This document shows, piece by piece, positions 35,135 to 48,500 of a stretch of 64,000 nucleotides of DNA (positions are counted from its first letter, which is position 1; each line of letters opens with the position of its first letter). Source of the DNA: Babylonia areolata. Lineage: Eukaryota > Mollusca > Gastropoda > Neogastropoda > Buccinidae. The position numbers and the translations under genes were made by a program. The notes beneath the pieces were generated by a model, which had not been told where the DNA came from, ran no database searches, and was given only the letters and a program-made list of their open reading frames with translations. Where the stretch lies: positions 3,321,149 to 3,385,148 of the forward strand of contig NC_134899.1 of NCBI RefSeq assembly GCF_041734735.1. The letters run 5' to 3'.

Positions 35135-38100
35135 CTATCTATCTATCTATATATATATCTATATATATATATCTACATCTATATGCATATATATATATAT
35201 ATTCATATATGTATATTAGAAAAAAATCAACTGTCAGTTTACACATAATTCAAATTCATAACAAAAAGTTACCTTTTTTCACCAGCATTCCGATTTTCAG
35301 GTTTCCGTCCCTAGCTCTTGGCACAGGGTTGCCTTCCGTCTCCAAAATATGGTATCCCATCTCACTGCCATAGGGGTAGCGGTTCCTGTGCCCGTCATCC
35401 CACAACACCCATGTGAAGCCATCTACAATCACATTGACAACACTGTCACAAGCACGAGTTTCAGATTCACTTATTCTCAATGACATGTCAAAGGATGTGG
35501 AATGATCTCTGTACATCACACAGTCACCTTCAAGGTCCAATGCTCGGCTTATATTACAGATTGACTTAACTCTCTCCATACGAACGGCGAAAGAGATGAC
35601 GTTAACAGCGTTTCACCCCAATTACCATCATCAAAACATTGCAAGCACGGAAGGCTCTTATACTGAAGAGGTGAATGTTGACAAAGAATACCACAATTCT
35701 GACGACGGAAGCTAAAGGTTGGGTCATTCAGACACCCACTGGACATCCGAGGGGTCTGTGTTGAAGAGAAGAGAGGACTGGCCGTACTGAGTGAGTTAAC
35801 CTCACAGTTGGGCCAGGAGCAAAGTGAAAGCTGTATGATCAATGGTTTCTCCACTGCAGTGGGAAGTCATTTACAGCTTAGTCTTTTGTGAAGGACTACG
35901 ACTGAAGAGGCAAGATTGCACTGGCTCTTAGTGCTGCAGCCTTGGAGGTTAGCTGGCCTTTGGGAACCATCCCAACATCAACTGTCCTAAAACCCTCTTG
36001 GCTGAGAGAGTGGGGGTGTAACCTGGGCAAGACACTCTCCACTATGATGAATTTCTAGCCCAGATAGTCAGATGCCACCTCTGCTGTTCTGGTGGGCATA
36101 GTCAGACACAACAGACTATCATACATCACCTTAAAAATCAAAATTAAAAAAAAGAGCAGATACCAGACCCAAACATAAACCCAACATGCTGGTCAGTCTT
36201 GAAGAGCCTACTGAATGTATGTATAAAGTAAAACTGCCTGAAATGATATAAGTAAACAAAATAAACAGATAAGTAAATACACTGAAATACAATTAGAAGG
36301 AAATATATAAGCCAAAAGGTTACACCAAAACAAGAACACTCACTATGAGATAAACAGCATCAAAATCAAGTAACAGAATAAGAATACAGACTTTGGGCAT
36401 AAATAAATATCGGGTAACAATCTTTTAGAGATATAACAAAAACTGGGACACTCTATGACAGAAAGAAATCATCCCACATCTATTTGTTCATTCGTTCATT
36501 GATTTCATTTCAGTATTTTAGTGGAATTATGTTTACCTATACCGATCCAACTGGTGAGCAGTGATTATCATATCTGACACTGAAAAACGAAATCATGTTT
36601 GTACTGAGCAACTGACCAATAAATTTTTCTCCCTTCACATCTTTACTGCTGGTGACAAGTATTGATGTCAGTGAAAGGCTGTCATATCACAGAGATAAGA
36701 GATGGTTTATGGGTCAGGATGTCAGTGAAAGGCTGTCATATCACAGAGATAAGAGATGGTTTACAGGTCAGGATGTCAGTGAAAGGCTGTCATATCACAG
36801 AGATAAGAGATGGTTTACGGGTCAGGATGTCAGTGTAGGGCTGTCATATCACAGAGATAAGAGATGGTTTACGGGTCAGGATGTCAGTGTAGGGCTGTCA
36901 TATCACAGAGATAAGAGATGGTTTATAGGTCAGGATGTCAGTGTAGGGCTGTTATATCACAGAGATAAGAGATGGTTTACGGGTCAGGATGTCAGTGCAG
37001 GGCTGTCATATCACTGAGATCAGAGATGGTTTATGGGTCAGGATGTCAGTGTAGGGCTGTCATATCACAGAGATAAGAGATGGTTTACGGGTCAGGATGT
37101 CAGTGTAGGGCTGTCATATCACAGAGATAAGAGATGGTTTACGGGTCAGGATGTCAGTGTAGGGCTGTCATATCACAGAGATAAGAGATGGTTTACAGGT
37201 CAAGATGTCAGTGAAGGGCTGTCACCTCACTGAGATCAGACACAGCTTACAGGTCAGGATGTAAGTGAAGGGCTGTCACCTCACTGAGATGAGACAGAGC
37301 TTACAGGTCAGGATGTCAGTGAAGGGCTGTCACCTCACTGACATCAGACACAGCTTACAGGTCAGGATGTCAGTGAAGGGCTGTCACCTCCCTGAGATCA
37401 GACACAGCTTACAGGTCAGGATGTCAGTCACCATTGTTTTCCTGGATTCCTCCCTTTGGGGAATGCTTTATCTTTCTTCAGCAAAGTTCAGGAGGAAGAT
37501 GGCAGAATGATTAAGACACTCAGCTGCCAAAATGGAGAGTCTGTGAGGGTGTGGGTTCAAATCCCGCTCTCACCCTTTCTCCCAAGTTTGACTGGAAAAT
37601 AAAACTGAGCGTCTAGTCATTCAGATGAGATGATAAAACCGAGATTCTGTGTGCAGCATGCACTTGGCACATTGAAAAAGAACCCATGGCAATGACAGTG
37701 TTGTCCTCTGACAAACTTTTGTAAAAGTAAGTCCACTCTGATAGGTAACACAAATATACACATGCATGCACTCAAGGCCTGACTCAGCATGCTGGGTTAT
37801 GCTGCTGGTCAGGCATCTGCATGCAGATGTGGTATAGTGTATTATGGATTTGTACGAACGCAGTGACGCCTCCTTGAGAATCTGAAACTGACACTGAGGT
37901 TACAGATCAAGATGCCAGTCACCTTTATCTGGATTCCTCCCTCTGTGGATTGCTCCCTCTGTGGATTGCTTTATCTCTGTTCAGCTAATTGAACTACATC
38001 ACTTAATTACACAACAAGTACTTCTTCAACTCTAACATCATGCCACACTGGTTTCATTTGTGTTGTAATGCATTGTGTTGTAATGTATTGTGTTATAATG

Positions 38101-41100
38101 TATTGTGCTGTAATGTATTGTGTTGTAATGCATTGTGTTGTAATGCATTGTGTTGTACTGTATTCTGTTGTAATGCATTGTGTTGTAATGCATTGTGTTG
38201 CAATGTATTGTGTTGTAATGTATTATGTTGAATTGTATTCTATTGCACTGCATTGTATTGTGTTGTGTTGTATTGTAGTGACGATATTGTAGTGAATTGT
38301 ATTGTAATGTGTTGTGTTGTATTGTGTTGTATTACTCCGTCACAACAGATTTATCTGTGTCATTTCCAAGGGAATTCTCCTGAGAGAGAGTGTACCAATA
38401 CAGTGCAGCACCATCTTTTTTTTTCTTTTTCTGCCTGCAAGTGCATTTGTTTTCCTATCAAACTGGGTTCTTCCTCTGCAGACATTTGACAGGGACAACT
38501 ATTTTGTTGCCATGGGTTCATTTGTGTGCGCTAAGTGCATGTTACAAATGGGGTTTATTGCCTCATTCCAATAACCACCATCCAGACCATCACTCGAGGT
38601 TTAGTGAAGGGAGAGAAAGTATTGGTGAGTGTGGGATTTCATCCTGTGCACTCAGATTTTCCTGCTTCCTGGGCAGACTGTAACCACTGGGCCATTTCTC
38701 ATCAAGGTTCAGCAGTTGTGGCTCTAACTTCTCAAACAGTTTCAGTTTCAGATTCTCAAGGAGGCGTCACTCTGTTTGGATAAATCCATATCCGCTTGAC
38801 CACATCTACTAGCATCTGACCAACCGCATAACCCAAAGCACTTAGTCAGGCCTTGAGTGCATGCATATACATTTGTGTACCTATCAGAGTGGATTTCTTC
38901 AACAGAATTTTGCCAGAGGACAACACTCTCATTGCCATGGGTTCTTTTTCAGTGCACCAAGCGCATGCTGCACACCGGACCTAGGTTTATCATCTCATCC
39001 AGATGACTATACGCTCAGTTTGACTTTCCAGTCCAACTTGGGAGAAAGCGTGCCAGACCCCCACAGGCTTTCTGTTTTGGCAGACAGTGTCTTAACTCAC
39101 TCAGTACGGCCTGTCCTCTCTTCTCCTCTACAGTCTTAACTCACTCAGTACGGCCTGTCCTCTCTTCTCCTCTACAGTCTTAACTCACTCAGTACGGCCA
39201 GTCCTCTCTTCTCCTCTACACAGACCCCTCGGATGTCCAGTGGGTGTCTGAATGACCCAACCTTTAGCTTCCGTCGTCAGAATTGTAGTATTCTTTGTCA
39301 ACATTCACGTCTTCAGTATAAGAGCCTTCCGCTTGCAATATTTTGATGGCGGTAATTGGGGTGAAACGCTGTTAACGTCGTCTCTTTCGCCGTTCGTATG
39401 GAGAGAGTTAACCATTCTGCCACCTTCCTTCTTACACAGCTGATGAGCACAACAAGCACTAAGAACACTGACGTTTCTTTTGTTCATGCTGAATGACGGT
39501 GCCTGGCCCGCCATTGTCCTGGTCCCCCCACTTCCAGTCTGGGCCCCGCATCACACGTGTACCCAGCGGCAGTCGCTCATAGGATGCCACGCCATCTGAA
39601 AAAGAAAAATTCAAAGGCTACACTTCCCAAAGCCTTTTACAGCCGTTCTTCTCCTCTCTGTCAAATCTGTGAACCCAGCAGGGTGCCAGGTGTAAAGAAC
39701 TGTTCCCCAGGTTCCTCCAGGTGTGTTGAATTATGTCATAACCTGGATCTGCGTAAATGGTTCACAGACATAAAAGGTTAACAGTTAAGGTTAAAGGCCC
39801 CATCGTCTTTTCCTGCCATTGGGGCAGTGATTTCATATCCACTGTGTCCAGGGCTCAGCACAGGAAGGCAGTGAATTCATATCCACTGTGTCCAGGGCTC
39901 AGCACAGGAAGGCAGTGAATTCATATCCACTGTACCCAGGGCTCAGCACAGGAAGGCAGTGAATTCATATCCACTGTACCCAGGGCACAGCACAGGAAGG
40001 CAGTGAATTCATATCCACTGTGTCCAGGGCTCAGCACAGGAAGGCAGTGAATTCATATCCACTGTACCCAGGGCTCAGCACAGGAAGGCAGTGAATTCAT
40101 ATCCACTGTACCCAGGGCACACAGCACAGGTAGGCAGTGAATTCATATCCACTGTGTCCAGGGCACAGCACAGGAAGGCAGTGAATTCATATCCACTGTG
40201 TCCAGGGCACAGCACAGGAAGGCAGTGAATTCATATCCACTGTACCCGCACAGCACAGGAAGGCAGTGAATTCATATCCACTGTACCCAGGGCATACAGC
40301 ACAGGAAGGCTGTGAATTCATATCCACTGTACCTAGGGCACACAGCACAGGAAGGCAGTGAATTCATATCCACTGTACCCAGGGCACAGCACAGGAAGGC
40401 AGTGAATTCATATCCACTGTACCCAGGGCACAGCACAGGAAGGCAGTGAATTCATATCCACTGTACCCAGGGCACAGCACAGGAAGGCAGTGAATTCATA
40501 TCCACTGTGCCTAGGGCTGGGCACAGGAAGGCAGTGAATTCATATCCACTGTGTCCAGGGCACAGCACAGGAAGGCAGTGAATTCATATCCACTGTACCC
40601 AGGGCACACAGCACAGGAAGGCAGTGAATTCATATCCACTGTACCCAGGGCACACAGCACAGGAAGGCAGTGAATTCATATACACTGTGTCCAGGGCACA
40701 CAGCATAGCAAGCAGTCCTCCCCGTCCACCATTTCAATCCATCCCTAACCAAGTCAGGTATCCATTCACACGTGGGTGGAGTGAGCAAAACTGGAGCACA
40801 GTACCCTTCCCCAAGGACGCAACACCAGGATGAAGCAGAGGATCGAACACTGACCACAGGTGAACACGTCTTCCTCATTCTGCCATGGCCCCCAAGATGC
40901 CAATGCAGACCCAGAGGCCCTCAACAAAACGCTGTTTGCCGACAACCTCAGCATCTCAAACAAAAAACAAGAAAAGGCTGCAGAGACACAGACAGCCTGA
41001 ACAGCAGCTGCAAACACGAACGGAATTAAGATCAGCATCGGTATTCTTTTTCTCTTGAACATCATCACCATAACACATTAGACACTGGTTGGTTTGCACC

Positions 41101-44066
41101 ATGAAAAGCAAAACTGCAAGCAGGAGCTGTTTTGTCATGCATGCTATAACAAAGTAGCAAACAAATGAAACACATGAAGTTTTGTTTTGTCATGTATACA
41201 TAACAAAGGCAACACACGGAGCCTTACTTTGTTGTTTAACAAAGAGCCAGAAACAAAGGGAGCTAAGGCTAATTTCAAAACAAACCTGCATCTTCAAACA
41301 CGTCATCAAAGCCCATTCGATCAGTATGATGTTTCAGCTTGGAAGGGCTGTCGAGTTCTTTGAACACTGCAGACGTTACCTCGTCCTGTGCACAAAGGCA
41401 GACACAATGTATCAAACAGTATGTAACATATAATCACTGGACAAAAAAGGCAATAAAAAAAGTTAAAAAGCTGAGACCCTAACTCAGATCTACCAGCTCA
41501 GAACTGGGCATGTTACCAATTACACCAAAGGACCACCAAAAGACTATGCTCTTTTTTTAATCAATTTTATTTTTGGATGTACGCAGAGTGTGGAGGGTGG
41601 TCTGGTGGTAACACTTATGTCTGAGGGCACTGGATCGAATCCCACACTTGCCAGAATTTTCTCCCCCCTCTACTGGACACTGAGGGGTGGTCCAGACACT
41701 GAGGGGTGGTGGTCCAGACACTGAGGGGTGGGTGGTCCAGACACTGAGGGGTGGGTGGTCCAGACACTGAGGGGAGGGTGGTCCAGACACTGAGGGGTGG
41801 TCCAGACACTGAGGGGTGGTGGTCCAGACACTGAGGGGTGGTGGTCCAGACACTGAGGGGTGGTGGTCCAGACACTGAGGGGTGGGTGGTCCAGACACTA
41901 AGGGGTGGGTGGTCCAGACACTGAGGGGTGGTCCAGACACTGAGGGGTGGCCCAGACACTGAGGGGTGGTCCAGACACTGAGGGGTGGGTGGTCCAGACA
42001 CTGAGGGGTGGCCCAGACACTGAGGGGTGGTCCAGACACTGAGGTGTGGGTGGTCCAGACACTGAGGGGTGGGTGGTCCAGACACTGAGGGGTGGTCCAG
42101 ACACTGAGGGGTGGCCCAGACACTGAGGGGGTGGTCCAGACACTGAGGGGTGGCCCAGACACTGAGGGGTGGTCCAGACACTGAGGGGTGGGTGGTCCAG
42201 ACACCGAGGGGTGGGTGGTCCAGACACTGAGGGGTGGTCCAGACACTGAGGGGTGGTCCAGACACTGAGGGTGGGTGGTCCAGACACTGAGGGGTGGTCC
42301 AGACACTGAGGGGTGGTCCAGACACTGAGGGGTGGTCCAGACACTGAGGGGTGGGTGGTCCAGACACTGAGGGGTGGTTCAGACACTGAGGGGTGGTCCA
42401 GACACTGAGGGGTGGTCCAGACACTGAGGGGTGGTCCAGACACTGAGGGGTGGGTGGTCCAGACACTGAGGGGTGGGTGGTCCAGACACTGAGGGGTGGG
42501 TGGTCCAGACACTGAGGGGTGGTCCAGACACTGAGGGGTGGTCCAGACACTGAGGGGTGGGTGGTCCAGACACTGAGGGGTGGTCCAGACACTGAGGGGT
42601 GGTCCAGACACTGAGGGGTGGTCCAGACACTGAGGGGTGGGTGGTCCAGACACTGAGGGGTGGTCCAGACACTGAGGGGTGGTCCAGACAATGCTAGTCA
42701 CTGGGATAAGATGACAAACTGAGGTCATGTGTGCAGCATGTGCTCAGCACACTTTAAAGAACCCACAGCAATAAAAGGGTTCTCCTTTCAAAGTTTTGAA
42801 GAAAAATCCACTTTTCAGCAGTGTTTCTGCTTCTAGTCTTTCCAACCAGAACAGAAGCCAAAGTCCTGCGTCAGCTTTTGATGCTGACATCGGGAAGAGA
42901 GCAGAGTTGCACAAAAGATACTGGCAGCATTAAGTTTGCTCAGTGATAAGAGTTTTCTCAGATCTACAGAATAAGCCCAGGCTCCGGAAAATTCTTAGTG
43001 CTAAACAATTTTTTTGCTGCTATGGTCGGTTATGCAAACAAGCCTGTTCTATTTTGACATCACAGGGAAAGGGACAACAGACTGATAAACGTTACAGGAA
43101 ATTTGTTATTCAAAAACACCCTTGCCGGAACTGGGAAGAGGACCGTTTACTTATGATAAGGGAGGAAAGAAGCAATTTACCATGTCCTGTTCGTTGGTAC
43201 TTGGTGCAAACGCCTTGACCAGAGCCTTGATGTTCTCTCTGGACCGGTTTTGGTCGTCCGTGGTGTGCATACATACGATTACCTTCCCAATCGTTTCCTG
43301 TCACAGGTCAACGGTCATGGGTTAATAATACTGACTGCTCAACATGCCCTTCATTCACATTTACTCTTTTATTTTATTTATTTATTTTTTTCACAAAAAA
43401 GCATTCACATACAGCCATTTCTTTTTCTTTTCTTTACTTTATAAGAAGATAAGATAAGAATAACTTTATTATCTCCAACTGGAGAAATTTGGCCAGGTGC
43501 ATTATCACAACATAAACAAGTAAACAACATGGGGACCATAACTGTAAAAGCCAACAACAGCCCCTACAAATATTACGAAGATACAAATGTAAAATAATAT
43601 CACATACATCGTTTCATAGATACATCCACACACTGCAGGTAATAACTAGTATTCTTAATGTAAAAACAGAAAGAATTAAGAAACATTATTTGAATATAAT
43701 TATAAATAGCCTACTATACTGCACATTGGTTATAATAGACAGATAAGATAAGAATAAAGATGAATTGCGGAAAACCACAATCAGATAATCAGCACACACC
43801 CGCACCGCACCCCCCCACGCCACCCCCACCCCCACCCACCCACCACCACCCACCCCAAGAGTAATAAACATATGTTCTCAAATAAAAGCATTTCACATAT
43901 TCGCTTTTGCAAACATTGCAATTAATTATTACATCGTAATTATTAAACAGAAATATATTTAGAATATGGGCGTTAGCATTAGACATATTCATTGTACATT
44001 CATCCTGCATATTCTTCCTACATATTGCACATTCATTATAACCAGTTGTCACGTTTTAAGCTCAGT

Positions 44067-44113
<47 letters not shown>

Positions 44114-45545
44114 ACAACTAGAACAAGGTACAGCCTATCATGCACGGACACAGTTCTCAAGAATTTTATTTTTTGCTGCACCATCATCTTCACCATTTCA
44201 GTGGCATCACTCCTACACCTCTCATTCCAAGTCCCTCAGATTGTTTGTTTTCTTTTTTGTGTGTGAAGTATTTGCCTTTATGCATGCACTTATCTTACCC
44301 CCCCCCCCACCCACCCCCACCCCAAGGGCCAGGAGTAAAAAAGCAATTGTGCTTATTCCCTTGCCCTCATGAAATAAAATTTTGTTTGTTTGTTCGTTCG
44401 TTCGTTCGTTCCCCCATACACCTGAGTTCATGTGTCACAGTCCCACCATTGGCAGCACACATGGAACCATTGATGTCAGGTCACCAGGAGGCCACACAGC
44501 ATAGACATATTACCATTTCAATTGCTTAAGACTAGTGAGACACTTTTACTATAGAAGATGAGAAAAAAAAGAAAAAGACAAGAATGTACTCATGTAGAGA
44601 AGAGGGATGAAAAAAAAAACCCAAACAATAACAATCTTTCAATGTTTCATCTATCTAGATGGCCAAGTTGGAACAGACAACATGAGCAAATTGAATCTAA
44701 AATCAGATCTGTATAATATTTGGGTTGAGATTTTAGCATGCTGAAAGACTTGTGCTGCTCTATTGCACTGAATTTTCTGAAACTCTCTGGTCACAGAATT
44801 TCAAAAGAAAAATCCAGAAGCAAACCACTGACACAAGCTGCACAAGGTGAGGAAGATCAGAGAAGCCTTGAGAAATCATGCACTGCTAAATCAGTAATGA
44901 ACAGAGAAATGCAACGTACATTTATTTACAGAGCAACACTTACACACACACACACACACATACACACACATGCATGCAAGGCAAAAAGCCTTGCTCTCAG
45001 ATGTCTGGAGTTTTCAAAAAGATATTTATCCATCCACAGGCCTCCGTCAAACAGTGCTGACCATGGATAAATCCTGGTCTACCCTCCTGGTACAGCACTG
45101 ACCATGGATAAATCCTGGTCTACCCTCCTGGTACAGCGCTGACCATGGATAAATCCTGGTCTACCCTCCTGGTACAGCACTGACCATGGATAAATCCTGG
45201 TCTACCCTCCTGGTACAGCACTGACCATGGATAAATCCTGGTCTACCCTCCTGGTACAGCGCTGTTTGTTGCTGAACAGGCCAGTGTGTGAATGACAGTC
45301 TCTGTCACACAGGTCACACTGGCTGATCGACTCTGTGCTGTTTATCCGTATCTACATTTTTAATGTATATCTCTTGTTAAAACATTTCTTTTCCTTGATA
45401 TTACACCTAATCTAACACACTACACCATGACCCACTTCCGGCAGAGGTCTGGCTTCTGTCCTGTGCAAAATACACTCCGCCCAAGTGAAGAAATCAAAAG
45501 TAGCTGTAACTGGTATCCTCCCTTGAGTATATTACCTCCCTTGTG

Positions 45546-45591
<46 letters not shown>

Positions 45592-48500
45592 ACACACACA
45601 TTCAGACTTGAAGACTGCAGACAGCCCACCTGAATCCTGAAGTACCTGCAGAGGGAATGAATGTCTCCCGGTTGGACAAGCTGGCCACTGTTCAGTTCAG
45701 ACATCGACTTCAGAAAGCGCTTCAACAAAACAATCAGAATAGTTTTACTACCTCAGTAAAATAAACAAAATTAAGTGTGGTGAAGTCTGTGAGTTATACA
45801 GATTACCTGCATGACAGCGAAGTTTGGCTCACAACAAACATAACAAAAACATGAACAACAGAGCCCTAGCAAACCAAACCCGACAAAAACATTACCTCTC
45901 CGCTAATAAAACACATGCACACACATGTACACACACAGAAATCACACTAATCCATGCACACATTTTGCATAACACAACAGTCAAGTGATTAAAAGTGTCG
46001 GACTTTCAATCTGAGGGTCCCAGGTTTGAATCTCTGTCATGGCGCCTGGCGGGTCAAGAGTGGAGATTTTTCCGATCTCCCAGGTCAACATATGTGCAGA
46101 CCTGCTAGTGCCTGAACCCCCTTCATGTGTATATGCATGCAGAAGATCAAATACGCATGTTAAAGATCCTGTAATCCATGTCAGTGTTTGGAGGGATTAC
46201 AGAGACACAAAAATACCCAGCATGCATCAACCACAACAGAGTCATGGGCAAGTTGATGTTGGTGGTGTAACAGAAAGAAAGAAGAATAAAAGAAAAAAAA
46301 CAAACAAATGTGACGGTGAAGTCACTATAAGAAGAAATACCTAGCTAAGTATCAAAGATCGTTCGGCACAGTGGCTGCTCCTCACTATAAGAAGAAATAC
46401 CTAGCTACGTATCAAAGATCGTTCGGCACAGTGGCTGCTCCTCACTATAAGAAGAAATACCTAGCTACGTATCAAAGATCGTTCGGCACAGTGGCTGCTC
46501 CTCACTATAAGAAGAAATACCTAGCTACGTATCAAAGATCGTTCGGCACAGTGGCTGCTCCTCACTATAAGAAGAAATACCTAGCTAAGTATCAAAGAGC
46601 GTTCGGCACAGTGGCTGCTCCTCACTATAAGAAGAAATACCTAGCTAAGTATCAAAGAGCGTTCGGCACAGTGGCTGCTCCTCACTATAAGAAGAAATAC
46701 CTAGCTAAGTATCAAAGATCGTTCGGCACAGTGGCTGCTCCTCACTATAAGAAGAAATACCTAGCTAAGTATCAAAGAGCGTTCGGCACAGTGGCTGCTC
46801 CTCACTATAAAAAGAAATACCTAGCTACGTATCAAAAAGCGTTCGGCACAGAGGCTGCTCCTCAAAAAAATGACGCCAATCAGTCACAGAAACACACACA
46901 CATTGTCAGCGGACACCTTTTCTTGTCACAGCTGTCCACTCCCCTTCTTGTGCCTACCCTTCCTCTTCCTTCCGCCAACAGATCAAGTCAAATCAACTTC
47001 ATTATCTTCAAAGAGAAATCAACACGTGGTCTTATTTGCTCATGCTCACAATATAAAGATAAAAACATGCATTTAACCCCTTCAGTGCCACAAGACATTC
47101 AGCTTTTTTTTTCAAGTGTGATGAACTGATTACTCCATGTGAGGAAATAACACTGCTAAAATCAATGTTATTTTGATGTATTTTGATTTTAAGAATTTCT
47201 CTTTAAGTTCAAGTATAAGGAGATGTTGCCATCAGCTCAGGCACATGGCAACATGTTGCCATTTTCTCCAGATCTGCGCAGACTACCTGCTGAAACTGAG
47301 TGAGCTCTGCCCTGGAGATGCCCTTGATTCAATCTTTAAAAATTGTTCAGTCTAGTTTCATTCAGTCTCTCTTTAAAATATTCAAGTGCAGTAAATATGT
47401 CGATGGTGCAGTTAGTGTCATTTTAAATGTTCTGTCCACAATTAGTGTTCCTCTTCTTTTAACTGCAAACAAGAAATGTCATGCCATCTTTAAACCCAAA
47501 CAAACGTTCTGGTAACCAACTAAGAAGAGCCCAATGAAAATGAATTTTCTGGCATATCCGGACACCTTGCATTCAACACTCAATCCACAATACCAACAAA
47601 TGAAAGAAAATATCAGAACAGGTTCAATAAGACAGTGGTGAAAAAGTGCAGTGTTCACAGTAAAACATTTTAAGTTTTCTAAGACAGTACATTCTTGCCT
47701 GATACTTCATGTCACTAAAATCTATTATGAAATGAAATTCAATTTATTGTCTTTGGGTGCTCCAAGATATTTATAATCAGTGATATGCTCAACTTTCACA
47801 CCATTGATAAAAAGATTTGTGATCATACTGGGGTTTTTTTCTAAAACCAGTTATCATTAATTTTCTTCTGTTTTTGACACATTCAGGTCAAGGTGGTTTA
47901 TCTCACACCAAGCTGTGAACTTCTGAACCTCCAGAAAATAGGCTGTGTCTGAATTTGAAAGGTCTTCATCAGAGCTTTTGACAAGGAGAGTCAGTGCCTT
48001 TGCAGTCATTTGAATAGAAGGTGAAGAAGACAGGGGACAGAACAGTACCTTGGGGGCAACCAATTGACACAGATAAGGAAGTGGAAATAACATTTTGGAA
48101 TCCGACTGACTAAGTGTGTTTTAACAGAAAATCCAGAATCCATATGATGAGCCTGCAGTTGAGTACATGCGAAGAAGTTTGAATGCCATGTATGTGGTTG
48201 TATCGCATCAAAAACATAGGAGAAGTCAATGCATGCTGGGCATGTTCTTGTTTCCATAACTCACTGAATGGTGACATGGATTCCACGATCTTTAACTTGC
48301 ATATTTCATCTTCTGAGTGCGTATACACATGAAGGGGGTTCTGGCACTAGCAGGTCTGCACATATGTTGACCTGGGAGATCGCAAAAATCTCCACCATTT
48401 ACCCACCATGCACCGTTACCAAGATTCGAACCCAAGACCCTCAGACTGAAAGTCCAATATTTTAACCACTCCACAGTATTGTGTTCTTTACTCCAATTTT

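Noticed and set aside
41557-42728. Proline/serine-rich frames with PPLSVWTT repeats
   Set aside because: Translation of the SINE A-derived minisatellite on the minus strand, open in three frames.
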